DNA from: Cupriavidus basilensis OR16
Lineage (GTDB): Bacteria; Pseudomonadota; Gammaproteobacteria; Burkholderiales; Burkholderiaceae
DNA length: 64,000 nucleotides
Reading direction: 5' to 3'
Assembly: GCF_000243095.1 (NCBI RefSeq)
Contig: NZ_AHJE01000027.1
Span: 1-64,000, forward strand
In this document: piece by piece, positions 28,072 to 37,560 of the stretch
Position numbering within the stretch: the first letter of the stretch is position 1
Layout of the letters: each line of letters starts with the position of its first letter
The notes under the pieces: model-generated
What the model was told of the DNA's origin: nothing
What the model saw: only the letters and a program-made list of their open reading frames with translations
Database searches by the model: none
Made by a program: the position numbers and the translations under genes

Positions 28072-28162
28072 GGGGTGTCTCCTCCGGTGTGCATGCTCGC
28101 CCTCGTGCGGGCGTGGCGGCGCGTCCGCTTCCCGGTCCGCTGCGCCGGGGCGACGACCGTGC

Positions 28163-28927
28163 CTAGCGCGGCGTCATGCGGATCGCGCCGTCGAGCCGGA
28201 TGGTCTCGCCGTTGAGCATGGCGTTCTCCAGGATATGCAGCGCCGTCGAGGCAAACTCATCCGGCATGCCGAGCCTCGCTGGATGCGGCACCGAGGCACC
28301 AAGCGAGGCGCGCACATTCTCCGGCAGGCGTGCCAGCAGCGGCGTATCGAACAGCCCGGGGGCAATGGTGCACACGCGGATCATGCGCTGTGCCAGGTCG
28401 CGCGCCGCCACCAGCGTCATGCCGACGATGCCGGCCTTGGCCGACGCATAGGGGATCTGCCCGATCTGCCCTTCGTAGGCGGCCACCGACGCCGTCAGCA
28501 CGCAGGCCCCGCGCTCGCCGTCGACCAGCTCGTTGCGGGCCATGCGCGCGGCGGCCAGGCGCAGCGTGTTGAACGTGCCGACGAGATTGATGCGCACGAT
28601 CGATTCGTATTTCTCCAGCGAGCCGGGCTGGCCGTCCTTCTCCACCAGGCGCACCGGGCCGCCCACGCCGGCGCAATGGATCAGCGCGCGCATGGTGCCG
28701 AGCGCGTCCGCGGCATCGAACACGCGGGTCATCTGCGCGGTGTCGCAGACATCGGCCTGGACAAAGCGGGCGAGCTCGCCGAGCGCCTGCACGGCGGCGG
28801 CGCCGTTTTCTTCGGACAGGTCGGCGATCACCACGGCAACGCCGCGTTCGGTGAGGCGGCGGGCGCAGGCGAGGCCCAGCCCGGAGGCGCCCCCGGTGAC
28901 GACGGCGGACATGTTGGCAAGTTTCAT
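28163..28927 (-). CDS. SDR-family 3-hydroxyacyl-CoA dehydrogenase-like protein
   Basis: 254-aa short-chain dehydrogenase. NAD-binding TGGASGLGLACARRL at about 11-25, catalytic YASAKAG (Tyr-x3-Lys). It resembles the type II 3-hydroxyacyl-CoA dehydrogenase (HSD10-like) group, which oxidises 3-hydroxyacyl-CoA with NAD. Placement with thiolase and enoyl-CoA hydratase genes supports a beta-oxidation-like role. Confidence 0.9.
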   Translation of the reverse strand: MKLANMSAVVTGGASGLGLACARRLTERGVAVVIADLSEENGAAAVQALGELARFVQADVCDTAQMTRVFDAADALGTMRALIHCAGVGGPVRLVEKDGQPGSLEKYESIVRINLVGTFNTLRLAAARMARNELVDGERGACVLTASVAAYEGQIGQIPYASAKAGIVGMTLVAARDLAQRMIRVCTIAPGLFDTPLLARLPENVRASLGASVPHPARLGMPDEFASTALHILENAMLNGETIRLDGAIRMTPR

Positions 28928-28986
28928 CTTGTGTCTCCTCGTTTCAGGTATCAGGTATCAGTGATCAGTGCGGGATGCGTATTGGC

Positions 28987-30165
28987 TCAGAGCCGTTCGA
29001 TGATGGTGGCGTTGGCCATGCCGCCGGCCTCGCACATCGATTGCAGGCCGTAGCGCTCGCCGCTGTCTTCCAGCGCATGCAGCATGGTGGTCATCAGCCG
29101 CGCGCCCGAGGCGCCCAGCGGGTGCCCGAGCGCGATCGCGCCGCCACGCGGGTTCAGGCGTGCCGGGTCGGCGCCCAGCGCGCGCTGCCACGCCAGCGGC
29201 ACGCAGGCAAAGGCTTCGTTGATCTCATAGTGTGCAATCGCATCAAGGGCGAGGCCGCTTTTCTCCAGCGCGCGCTTGCTCGACGGGATCGGCGCGCTCA
29301 GCATGGTCAGCGGGCTGTCGCCGCAGGCATCGAAGGCGACGAAGCGCGCGCGGGCGTTCAAGCCCAGGCGCGAGGCGGCGCGCTCGCTCATCAGCAAGAT
29401 GGCGGCGGCGCCGTCGCTGATCTGCGAGGCATTGCCGGCGGTCACATGCCAGCCGATCTGCGGGAAGCGCTGGCCGAGCGCCTCGTCGCGGAAGGACGGC
29501 GCGAGCGTGGCCAGGCGCTCGGCGGTGGTGGCGGGGCGGATGGTCTCATCCTGCGCGACGAGTCCCGCGGCGGTACGGATCGGCAGGATCTCGCGGCGGA
29601 AGGCGCCGGCCTCGCGCGCCTGGTGCGCGCGCTGGTGCGACTGCGCGGCGTACTGGTCGAGATCGCCGCGCGACAATTCCCACTGCGCCGCGACCAGCTC
29701 GGCAGCCACGCCTTGCGACACCAGCCCCGGCGCATAGCGTGCCTCGAACGACGGGCCGTACGGATTCTGGCCGATGCGTCCCGAGCCCATCGGCACGCGG
29801 CTCATGGATTCGATGCCGCAGGCAATCACGATGTCGTAGGCGCCAGCCATGATGCCCTGCGCGGCAAAGTGCACGGCCTGCTGGCTGGAGCCGCATTTGC
29901 GGTCGATGGTGGTGGACGGCACATGCTCGGGGAATCCCGCTGCCAGCCATGCCACGCGGCCGGGCGTGGCGGATTGCTCGCCCACCTGGCTTACGCAGCC
30001 GGTGATCACGTCTTCCACCAGCCCGGGGTCCAGCTGGTTGCGCTCGACCAGCCCGGCCAGCACCTGCGCCAGCAACTCCGTGGGATGGAGTTCGGTGAAG
30101 GCGCTGCCGGACTTGGAGCGTCCCATGGGGGAACGGATGGCGTCTACGATGACGGCTTGCTGCAT
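28987..30165 (-). CDS. acetyl-CoA C-acyltransferase (thiolase)
   Basis: 392-aa thiolase. Acyl-accepting Cys91 in IDRKCGSSQQAVHF, catalytic His in GGAIALGHPLGASGAR, second Cys in QSMCEAGGMANA. It cleaves 3-ketoacyl-CoA to acetyl-CoA and a shortened acyl-CoA. Between the crotonase and SDR genes on the same strand. Confidence 0.94.
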   Translation of the reverse strand: MQQAVIVDAIRSPMGRSKSGSAFTELHPTELLAQVLAGLVERNQLDPGLVEDVITGCVSQVGEQSATPGRVAWLAAGFPEHVPSTTIDRKCGSSQQAVHFAAQGIMAGAYDIVIACGIESMSRVPMGSGRIGQNPYGPSFEARYAPGLVSQGVAAELVAAQWELSRGDLDQYAAQSHQRAHQAREAGAFRREILPIRTAAGLVAQDETIRPATTAERLATLAPSFRDEALGQRFPQIGWHVTAGNASQISDGAAAILLMSERAASRLGLNARARFVAFDACGDSPLTMLSAPIPSSKRALEKSGLALDAIAHYEINEAFACVPLAWQRALGADPARLNPRGGAIALGHPLGASGARLMTTMLHALEDSGERYGLQSMCEAGGMANATIIERL

Positions 30166-30210
30166 GACGGGTCTCCGAAGTTGTCTGATTGAAGCGGGAA
30201 CGACGCTGGA

Positions 30211-31029
30211 TCAGCTGCCGGTGAATTCGGGCTTGCGCTTGTCCAGGAAGGCCGACACCGCCTCACGGTGATCCGAGGTCTGGTGCGACAGTGCCTGGAA
30301 GCCGGCCGACAATTCCAGCAGCGTATCCAGCCGGGTATGCAATGCCTCGCGCAGCAAGCGCTTGGCCAGCCGCACCGCATGCGGCGGATTGGCGGCAATG
30401 CGTCCGGCCAGTTCGTTGGCCGTGGGCAGCAACTGGTCCGGCGGCACCACGCGCGAGACGAGATTCCATTCCAGCGCCTGGCGCGCATCGATGACCTGTC
30501 CGGTGAAGATCAGCTCGGCGGCGCGCGCAAGGCCGATCACGCGCGGCAGCAGCCATGCGCCACCGTCGCCCGGAATGATGCCCAGCTTGACGAAGCTCTC
30601 GGCAAACTGCGCCTGCTCGGACGCAATGCGCATGTCGCACATGCAGGCCAGGTCCAGGCCCGCGCCCATGGCCGCGCCATTGACGGCGGCGATCACCGGC
30701 ACCTCCAGGTTGAACAGCGCCAGCGGCAGGCGCTGGATGCCCAGGCGATAGTCCTGGCGGATCTCCATGCCGGGCACCTGGCCCGAAGCCTGGCGCTCCA
30801 TGTCGCGGATATTGCCGCCTGATGAGAACGCCGTGCCGGCGCCGGTGATGATCACCGCGCGCACGCTGGTGTCCACCGCGCGCACGCTGGTGTCGCGGTG
30901 GATGCGGTCGATGGCCTCCAGGAAGTCGGCCACGGCGGTGTTGCCGGTGAGGGGGTTGCGCCGCTGCGGCTCGTTCATGGTCAGGGTCACGATGTGGCCC
31001 TGCTGCTCGTAGCGCAGGAAGCTTGTCAT
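30211..31029 (-). CDS. enoyl-CoA hydratase/isomerase (crotonase) family protein
   Basis: 272 aa from the ATG at 31029. Oxyanion-hole segments AFSSGGNIRDM and NGAAMGAGLDLACMCDMRIA are present, with FAESFVKLGIIPGDGG. The first gene of the acyl-CoA group. A perfect 21-bp tandem duplication inserts an extra DTSVRAV before VIITGAG, at about residues 48-61, next to the beta strand that leads into the active site; that is unusual for the family. Confidence 0.92.
   Translation of the reverse strand: MTSFLRYEQQGHIVTLTMNEPQRRNPLTGNTAVADFLEAIDRIHRDTSVRAVDTSVRAVIITGAGTAFSSGGNIRDMERQASGQVPGMEIRQDYRLGIQRLPLALFNLEVPVIAAVNGAAMGAGLDLACMCDMRIASEQAQFAESFVKLGIIPGDGGAWLLPRVIGLARAAELIFTGQVIDARQALEWNLVSRVVPPDQLLPTANELAGRIAANPPHAVRLAKRLLREALHTRLDTLLELSAGFQALSHQTSDHREAVSAFLDKRKPEFTGS
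30853..30894 (-). repeat. 21-bp perfect tandem duplication in the crotonase gene
   Basis: Two identical 21-bp units (30853-30873 and 30874-30894) encode DTSVRAV twice. Being a multiple of three, it keeps the frame. The perfect identity suggests it is recent, or an assembly slip. Confidence 0.85.
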
Positions 31030-31347
31030 GCTGGTCTCCGGTCGTTGTAGTCGTTGTAGTCGCGCCCTGGCTCGGGATGGCTGGCGCCGAGCGGCGCCGC
31101 CGGCATTCGCTCGTCTCAGAAGGCTAAGGGACCGTGCCCCCGGGTGTCCAATATTCATTTCGGCGAACCCGATATCCAACGCGTATCAGCGCGCCGCCGC
31201 TCGGCATCGGCGCAAAGCGCGCGCGCAAGACGGGTGCCACTGGCGATGCACATTGTCATGTGCTTCCCGCGGCTCCTCGTTCCAGCATCGATTGCTTCGT
31301 AGGGTAATAATTTGCATCCTAACTATATGGCTGCTATCATTCTGCCC
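31030..31347. other. divergent intergenic region between crotonase and marR genes
   Basis: 318 bases without a gene. The left part is GC-rich; the last 60 bases are AT-richer (TAATAATTTGC, AACTATATGG) and probably hold the marR promoter and operator. No convincing palindrome was fixed. An alternative marR start at 31312 or 31327 would lie inside it. Confidence 0.3.
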
Positions 31348-31809
31348 ATGCCTTCCATCGACGCCCTCCGTTTCGCCTTTACCGGCCAGCTCATGCTGGC
31401 CGGCCGCCAGTGGCGCCACATCTCCCAGGGTGCCGTTACCGCCTACGGGATTTCCGCCGCTGCTGCGGGCCCCCTGCTGTTTATCCGCCGCCTTGGCGGC
31501 GGTGTGCGCCAGGTCACCCTGGCCGACTATGTCGGGCTGGAAGGCGCATCGCTGGTTCGCCTGGTTGACCAGCTTTCCGCCGCGGGCTTCGTGCGCCGGG
31601 AAGTGGATGCGAACGATCGCCGGGCCAATGCGCTCTGGCTCACCGACGCCGGCGAGGCGCTCGCCGAAAAGATCGAGGTCGAGCTCAAGCACCTCCGTGC
31701 CAGTGTCTTCGCTGGCGTCAGCGAGCGGGACTTCGAGGGTGCCATGCGCGTGCTCAATGCGCTCGCCCAAGCCGCCGAGTCCGCGCCCACTACGGCTTCC
31801 GGGTTGTAA
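31348..31809 (+). CDS. MarR-family transcriptional regulator
   Basis: 153 aa from ATG 31348 (in-frame earlier starts TTG 31312 and ATG 31327 are weaker). Winged-helix MarR domain: GISAAAAGPLLFIRRLGGGVRQVTLADYVGLEGASLVRLVDQL, then the wing DRRANALWLTDAGEAL. Four bases before the efflux operon that follows, hence the likely ligand-responsive repressor of it. Confidence 0.9.
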   Translation: MPSIDALRFAFTGQLMLAGRQWRHISQGAVTAYGISAAAAGPLLFIRRLGGGVRQVTLADYVGLEGASLVRLVDQLSAAGFVRREVDANDRRANALWLTDAGEALAEKIEVELKHLRASVFAGVSERDFEGAMRVLNALAQAAESAPTTASGL

Positions 31810-31813
31810 GAAC

Positions 31814-33900
31814 ATGGTCAGCTGGCCTACCGGACGGGACTGGATCTTCTCCCTCAAAGCCTTTGCGGCGGCCATGCTGGCCCTGTTCATCGCGCTGTAC
31901 CTTGGCCTGCCGCGTCCGTATTGGGCCATGGCCTCCGTGTATATCGTGGCGCATCCGCTCACCGGCGCGACGCGTTCCAAGGCGCTGTATCGCGTGCTGG
32001 GCACGCTGCTTGGCGCGGCCGCATCCGTCGCCATCGTGCCGCCGCTGGTCAATGCGCCGGTGTTGCTGATGGCTGCGGTGGCGTTATGGATCGGCATCCT
32101 GCTCTATGTCGCGCTGCTGCACCGCACGCCGCGCAGCTATGTGTTCATGCTGGCGGCCTATACCTTGCCGATGGTGGCCTTGCCCTCGGTGAGCGATCCC
32201 TCGGGCGTCTTCGATATCGCCGTGGCGCGGGCCGAGGAAATCTGCCTGGGCATCCTGTGCGCGAGCATCGTCGGCTCGACCATCTTCCCCGCCAAGGTGG
32301 CCACGGTGCTCGGCCAGAATCCGCGCAGTGGCTGGCGGACGCCGCGCTGTGGGCCACCGACATGCTTTCGGCGCATCCGGCTGCCAAGGTGTCGCGCCAT
32401 CACAGCCGCCATCGCCTGGCCGCCGACATCCTCGCGCTCGACCAGTTGATCAGCCATCTCTCCTACGACGCCGAAAGCGCCACACGCGTGAGACACGCAC
32501 AGGAGTTGCGTGGCCGCATGACCATGCTGCTGCCCGTGCTGTCGTCGCTGGCCTCCGTAGTCGACGCCTTGCACCAGCACGCCGCGGGCATTCCGCAGCG
32601 CCTCTCGCACAATATGGCGCTGGCGTCGGCATGGATCAGCGCGGGCGCGTGGGCGCCGCTGCCGGCGTTGCAGCTATCCCCGGATGCGCCGATCGACGAC
32701 GCCGGGCTGGAGCCGGGCAGTGCCGGGCCCGACTGGCACGCGGCGCTGGCCGCGACAGCCGAGGGCCGTCTGCGCGAGCTGATGGAGCTGTGGCAGGACT
32801 GCGTGTCGCTACAGCGCCGCATTGGCGAGACGGCACCGCAGGGCGAGTGGGCGCCGGTGTTCCAGCGCTGGGGTGTGGGCGCTGCGCGCCACTACGATCA
32901 CGGCATGCTGGTGTTCTCCACCGCCACGACCGCCCTGGCGATCTTCTGCATGGGCATGGTGTGGATCTGGACGGGCTGGGCGGACGGCGCGGGCGCGGTC
33001 GCGCTGGGCGCGGTGTCGTGCTGCTTCTTTGCCGCGATGGACGAGCCAGCGCCCATGATCCGCTCGTTCTTCCGCTGGAACGTGGTCTGCCTGGTGCTCG
33101 CCACCATCTACCTGTTCGTGGTCCTGCCGAACGCGCACGATTTCGAGATGCTGGTGCTGATGTTCGCGGTGCCCTACCTGATCATCGGCGTGATGATGGC
33201 GCAGCCCCGGCTCGCGCTGATCGCCATGCCGCTGGCCGTGGTCACGGCTAACGATATCGGCATCCAGGGCGCTTACAACGCTGACTTCAATGCCTTCTTC
33301 AACGGCAACGTGGCCGGCATCGCGGGCATTCTGTTCGCGCTGGTGTGGACCCTGGTGGCCCGCCCCTTCGGCACCAGGGCCGCGGTACGCAGGCTGGTGC
33401 GCGCCAGCTGGGGCGATATCGCCCGCAACGCCACCGGGCGCGAGCCGGGCGAGCACGCGGATCTGCGTGCCCGCATGCTGGACCGCCTGGCGCAACTGGT
33501 GCCGCGGCTGGCAGCCAGCGAGGATGAAACCACCGGCGACGGCTTTGCCGAAGTGCGCGTGGAGCTCAGCACGCTGGCGCTGCAGCGCGAGCTGCCGGCC
33601 TTGGCGCCGGAGCACCAGCGCTCGGTACGGCGCGTGTTGCAGGGCGTTGCCAGCTACTACCAGGCACGCCTGGACGCCCGTGCCGACACCCCGCCGCAAG
33701 TGCTGCGCGACCGGCTGGCCAAGGCGATCCGCAAGGTAGCCTCGCGTGCCGACCAGGCTTCGCGCGAGGCCTTCGCCGCGCTGGTGGAAATGCACGTCGC
33801 GTTGTTTTCGGCAGCACCCGTGGCAATGAGCGCGGCCGGTGTCCAGCCCGCGGGCCAGGCGGCGGACCCAATGAGCAAGCAAGCGAGCAACAAGCAATGA
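31814..33900 (+). pseudogene. FUSC-family (AaeB-like) efflux protein, split by a frameshift
   Basis: Inner-membrane FUSC/AaeB-type transporter expected to export aromatic carboxylic acids. The first frame (MVSWPTGRDWIFSLKAFAAAM...) is normal through FPAKVATVLGQ. From about 32320 the correct continuation (ESAQWLADAALWATDML) is in another frame, which then runs to the stop at 33900. The 2,087-nt span is one base short of 696 codons, which fits a single-base deletion at about 32310-32325. The repaired product would be 695 aa with two membrane halves and a long cytoplasmic middle, as usual. Downstream genes are coupled and intact. Confidence 0.88.
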
Positions 33901-34106
33901 GCGGTGAAGTCGACATCTATGGTGTGTTTGTCCCGAGCCTGCTGGCGTGGATGCTGGTGGCGTTCCTGATCACGGCTTGCGCGCGTGCCGTGCTGGCGCG
34001 TGTGGGTTTCTATCGGCTGGTCTGGCACCGGTCCCTGTTCAATCTGGCGTTATATGTGATCGTCCTGGGTGGCATCGTCTCCCTGGTATATCGGCTGCAG
34101 TCATGA
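33897..34106 (+). CDS. DUF1656 small membrane protein (AaeX-like)
   Basis: 69 aa, two hydrophobic helices, typical start EVDIYGVFVPSLLAWM. DUF1656 proteins accompany FUSC and HlyD genes in aromatic-acid efflux operons (AaeX in E. coli). ATGA overlaps with both neighbours show tight coupling. Confidence 0.9.
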   Translation: MSGEVDIYGVFVPSLLAWMLVAFLITACARAVLARVGFYRLVWHRSLFNLALYVIVLGGIVSLVYRLQS

Positions 34107-35071
34107 AACTGAATCTTCGTACGCTTGGACCCATCGTCCTTACCCTTGTCGTCACCGCGGTCGCGGTCGTCGTCGTCAAGCACCTGTGGGATTACTACAC
34201 GGTGGCGCCATGGACCCGCGATGGCCATATCCGCGCGGATGTGGTGCAGATCGCGCCGGACGTGTCCGGGCTGGTGACCAAGGTTCTCGTCAAGGACAAC
34301 CAGCGCGTGCAGCGCGGACAGCCGTTGTTCGAGATCGACCGTGACCGCTTCGCGCTTGCCTTGCAGCAGGCGCAGGCCACCGTGGCGGCGCAAAGCGCCA
34401 TGCTCGCACAGGCGCGCCGTGAAGCCCGCCGCAGCCAGACGCTGTCCGAGGTCGTCTCCAAGGAAGTGGTGGAAGAAGGCCAGGCCAAGGTCCAGCAGGG
34501 CGAAGCGGCGCTGGCGCAGGCGCAGGCCGCGGTCAACCTCGCCAAGCTCAACCTGGAGCGCACCAGCGTGCTCAGCCCGGTCGACGGCTACCTGAACGAC
34601 CGGCTGCCGCGCCTGGGCGATTACGTCAACACCGGCCGCCCGGTGCTGTCGATGGTCGATGCCGGCTCCTTCCACGTGGAAGGCTACTTCGAGGAAACCA
34701 AGCTGCATGGCATCCAGATCGGCAATCCGGTGGACATCCGCATCATGGGCGAATCCCGCGTGCTGCATGGCCACGTGCAGAGCATTGCCGCCGGCATCGA
34801 AGACCGCGACCGCACCAATGGCTCCAACCTGCTGCCGAATGTGAACCCGACCTTTAACTGGGTCCGCCTTGCGCAACGCATCCCGGTGCGCATCGCGCTG
34901 GATGAGCCGCCCGCCGACCTGCGCATGGTCGCAGGCCGTACGGCTACCGTGTCGGTGCGCGAACCCTCGGCCCGGGATAAGGCGCAGGCTGGGCCGGAAG
35001 GCCAGAAGGACCAGAAGGACAAGCTCGCGCTGGCCGTCAAGGGAGCCGTCAGCCAGGGAGGCGCGCGGTGA
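34103..35071 (+). CDS. HlyD/EmrA-type periplasmic adaptor (AaeA-like)
   Basis: 322 aa. One N-terminal membrane anchor (about 9-27), biotinyl-lipoyl halves (TRDGHIRADVVQIAPDVSGLV and LSPVDGYLNDRLPRLGDYV) flanking a coiled-coil hairpin rich in Ala/Gln (about 90-150), then the beta-barrel region. The Lys/Asp/Gln tail near the C terminus is unusually charged (EGQKDQKDK). It links the FUSC pump to the outer-membrane NodT-type channel next door. Confidence 0.93.
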   Translation: MKLNLRTLGPIVLTLVVTAVAVVVVKHLWDYYTVAPWTRDGHIRADVVQIAPDVSGLVTKVLVKDNQRVQRGQPLFEIDRDRFALALQQAQATVAAQSAMLAQARREARRSQTLSEVVSKEVVEEGQAKVQQGEAALAQAQAAVNLAKLNLERTSVLSPVDGYLNDRLPRLGDYVNTGRPVLSMVDAGSFHVEGYFEETKLHGIQIGNPVDIRIMGESRVLHGHVQSIAAGIEDRDRTNGSNLLPNVNPTFNWVRLAQRIPVRIALDEPPADLRMVAGRTATVSVREPSARDKAQAGPEGQKDQKDKLALAVKGAVSQGGAR

Positions 35072-36531
35072 ACACGTTGCGCAAAGCCCTGCTGCCGGCA
35101 CTGGTGCCGCTGCTGTTTGCCGCCTGCACCACTGTCGGGCCCGACTACCATGTGCCGGACAACGCCGCCGTGAAGGCGCAAGCGGCCAACGGCCCGCTGC
35201 TCGGCACGAACAATGCCGCGGTATCGATTGCCGAGGTGCCCGATGGATGGTGGCGCCTGTACGACGATCCCAAGCTCGATCAGCTGGTGCAGCAGGCGCT
35301 GGTTGCCAATACCGACCTGCGCGTGGCCGCGGCCAACCTGAAGCGCGCCATCGCGGTCTACCACGAGGTGGAGGCGGAGAGCCTGCCGGAAGCCGGGCTC
35401 TCCGCCAGCGCGGAGCGTGGGCAGATTGCCGGCGAGCCGCTGCTCAAGGAAGAGAAGATCCCGGTGATGAACTTTGGCGATGTCGGCTTCAGGGTTTCCT
35501 ACCTGATCGACTTCTTCGGCAAGCTGGCGCGCGCGGATGAAGCGGCGCTGGCTGGCGCGCAGGCCAGCCAGGCGGCGCTGGACCAGGCGCGCGTTGGCGT
35601 GGTTGCCGAGACCGTGCGCGCCTACGTGCAGGGCTGCGCCGCTACGCACGAGCTGAGCGTGGCCGAGCATCAACTGGAGCTGCAGCGCCGCGGCGTCGAG
35701 CTGGCCCGCAAGCTGGTCGACGCCGGGCGCGGGCAGCCGGTGGACCTGCTGCGCTCACAGGCGCAGGCCGACGTGCTGCGCGCTGCCTTGCCGCGCTTCA
35801 AGGCCGAGCAAGAGGGCGCGGCGTACCGGCTGGCGGTGATGCTGGGCAAGCCGCCCAGCGCCACTTCGCAGGCGGAGTACGCCTGCCACGAAGAACCCAG
35901 GCTGCGCCAGGCGCTGCCGGTTGGCGACGGCGCCGCGCTGCTCAAGCGCCGGCCCGACGTGCGCCAGGCCGAGCGCGAACTCGCCTCGGCCACGGCCAAG
36001 ATCGGCGTTGCCACGGCGGATCTCTACCCGTCCATCCGCATCGGCGCGTCCGCCGGCTTCACCGGCATCCTCGACCACCTCGGCCAGGCACCGACCGCGC
36101 ACTGGGGCTATGGCCCGCTGATCACGTGGAACATCCCGACCAGCGGCACGCGCGCCCGCATCCACGGCACCGAGGCCGGCGCCGAAGCGGCGCTCGCCCG
36201 CTTCGACGGCGTGGTGCTCAAGGCACTGCGTGAAACGCAGTCGGCGCTCAGCAGCTATACGCGAGAGCTGGAGCGCACCCAGGCCCTGCGCGATGCCCGC
36301 GACAAGGCCAGCGAAGTCGCGCGGCAGAACCGCCAGCTCTACCAGGCCGGCCGCTCGCCGTACCTGTCGAGCCTGGATGCCGACCGCACGCTGGCCAGCA
36401 CCGAAGCGTCACTGGCGGCGTCGGAAAGCCAGGTGGCGCTGGACCAGATCAATCTCTTCCTTGCGCTGGGCGGTGGATGGCAAAATGCGCCCAAGGTCGA
36501 GTCGCGCACGATGAGCGAACAGGCGCACTGA
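35068..36531 (+). CDS. NodT-family outer membrane efflux lipoprotein
   Basis: 487 aa, GTG start overlapping the adaptor stop. Lipobox LLFAAC with Cys about residue 19, followed by the family start TTVGPDYHVP. Two OEP repeats with long helices (LVQQALVANTDLRVAAANLKRA; ALAGAQASQAALDQARVGVVAETVRAYV; KRRPDVRQAERELASATAKIGVATADLYPSI). TolC-like channel completing the efflux system. Confidence 0.93.
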   Translation: MNTLRKALLPALVPLLFAACTTVGPDYHVPDNAAVKAQAANGPLLGTNNAAVSIAEVPDGWWRLYDDPKLDQLVQQALVANTDLRVAAANLKRAIAVYHEVEAESLPEAGLSASAERGQIAGEPLLKEEKIPVMNFGDVGFRVSYLIDFFGKLARADEAALAGAQASQAALDQARVGVVAETVRAYVQGCAATHELSVAEHQLELQRRGVELARKLVDAGRGQPVDLLRSQAQADVLRAALPRFKAEQEGAAYRLAVMLGKPPSATSQAEYACHEEPRLRQALPVGDGAALLKRRPDVRQAERELASATAKIGVATADLYPSIRIGASAGFTGILDHLGQAPTAHWGYGPLITWNIPTSGTRARIHGTEAGAEAALARFDGVVLKALRETQSALSSYTRELERTQALRDARDKASEVARQNRQLYQAGRSPYLSSLDADRTLASTEASLAASESQVALDQINLFLALGGGWQNAPKVESRTMSEQAH

Positions 36532-36624
36532 TGCGCACTGAACACGCACTGAACACGCATCGGGTCTTCGTCATGATAAAGGCCATGCAAGCTTGCTTGC
36601 GTGGCGCAAAGGAACACAAGCAGC

Positions 36625-37455
36625 ATGTCTAACCTCCCTGGTTTCTCTCACCCCTCCCGTCGTAGATTGCTCTGCGTCGCGCTCGCCGCGCTCGGCATCG
36701 TGGCATCCGGCTCCGCGCTCGCGCAGGAACAGACCCTGCGCGTCGGCACCGTCAGCGGCCCGGACGCACAGGTCTGGCAGGTAGTGCAAAAAGCCGCCAA
36801 GCGCCAAGGGCTCAACATCAAGGTCGTCGAATTCAACGACTATGTGCAGCCCAACGCCGCGCTTGACGCCGGCGACCTCGACGCCAACAGCTTCCAGCAC
36901 CAGCCCTACCTGGACAGCCAGGTGAAGCAGCGCGGCTACAAGATGGTCAGCGTGGGCTACACCTACATCTCCCCGCTGGGCATTTACTCGCAAAAGCTGA
37001 AGTCGCCCAAGGACCTGCTGCAAGGCGCCAAGGTCGCCGTCCCCAACGACCCCTCCAACGAGAACCGCGCGCTGCTCCTGCTGGCCGCGCAAGGCGTGAT
37101 CAAGCTCAAGAGTGGCGTCGGCGCCAACGGCGTCAATGCCACGCCGCTCGACGTCAGCGACAACCCGAAGAAGCTGAAGATCGTCGAACTCGACGCAGCG
37201 CAACTGGCGCGCTCGCTGCCCGACGTGGCCGCGGCGGTGATCAACACCAACTACGCGCTCGCTGCCGGCCTGCAGCCGGCCCGCAACGCCATCGCGCTGG
37301 AAGACATCCACAGCCCGTACGCCAACGTCATCGCCGTGCGCACGCAGGACAAGGACAAGCCGTGGGTGAAGAAGCTGGTCGCGGCTTACCAATCGGAAGA
37401 GGTGCGGCAGTTCATGAAGAGCGAATTCAAGGGGGCGATGGTGCCGTCGTTCTGA
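36625..37455 (+). CDS. MetQ/NlpA-family ABC transporter substrate-binding protein
   Basis: 276 aa from ATG 36625 (GTG 36601 possible). The signal region carries consecutive arginines (SRRRLLCVALAALG) and ends SALA-QEQ; it looks Sec- or Tat-type and has no lipobox, unlike E. coli MetQ. The mature protein has NlpA family motifs: VEFNDYVQPNAALDAGDLDANSFQHQPYL, AVPNDPSNENRALLLL and NTNYALAAGL. It probably binds methionine or a related ligand. No MetN/MetI genes are adjacent. Ends at a strong terminator. Confidence 0.88.
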   Translation: MSNLPGFSHPSRRRLLCVALAALGIVASGSALAQEQTLRVGTVSGPDAQVWQVVQKAAKRQGLNIKVVEFNDYVQPNAALDAGDLDANSFQHQPYLDSQVKQRGYKMVSVGYTYISPLGIYSQKLKSPKDLLQGAKVAVPNDPSNENRALLLLAAQGVIKLKSGVGANGVNATPLDVSDNPKKLKIVELDAAQLARSLPDVAAAVINTNYALAAGLQPARNAIALEDIHSPYANVIAVRTQDKDKPWVKKLVAAYQSEEVRQFMKSEFKGAMVPSF

Positions 37456-37506
37456 GCCGGGAGGCGCCAAGAAGAACCCTGGTCCTGGTTGTCCCTGCCC
37501 AACCGC

Positions 37507-37545
37507 AAAACCCCTTTCGGAGCGCAAGCTCCGAAAGGGGTTTTT
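37507..37545. terminator. bidirectional intrinsic terminator
   Basis: A perfect 17-bp stem (AAAACCCCTTTCGGAGC and its complement) with a GCAA tetraloop and a T-run on the plus strand; the A-run on the left gives a T-run for minus-strand transcripts. It ends both the metQ-like gene and the convergent tolA-like gene. Confidence 0.93.
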
Positions 37546-37560
37546 GCTTGTGGCCTGTGG

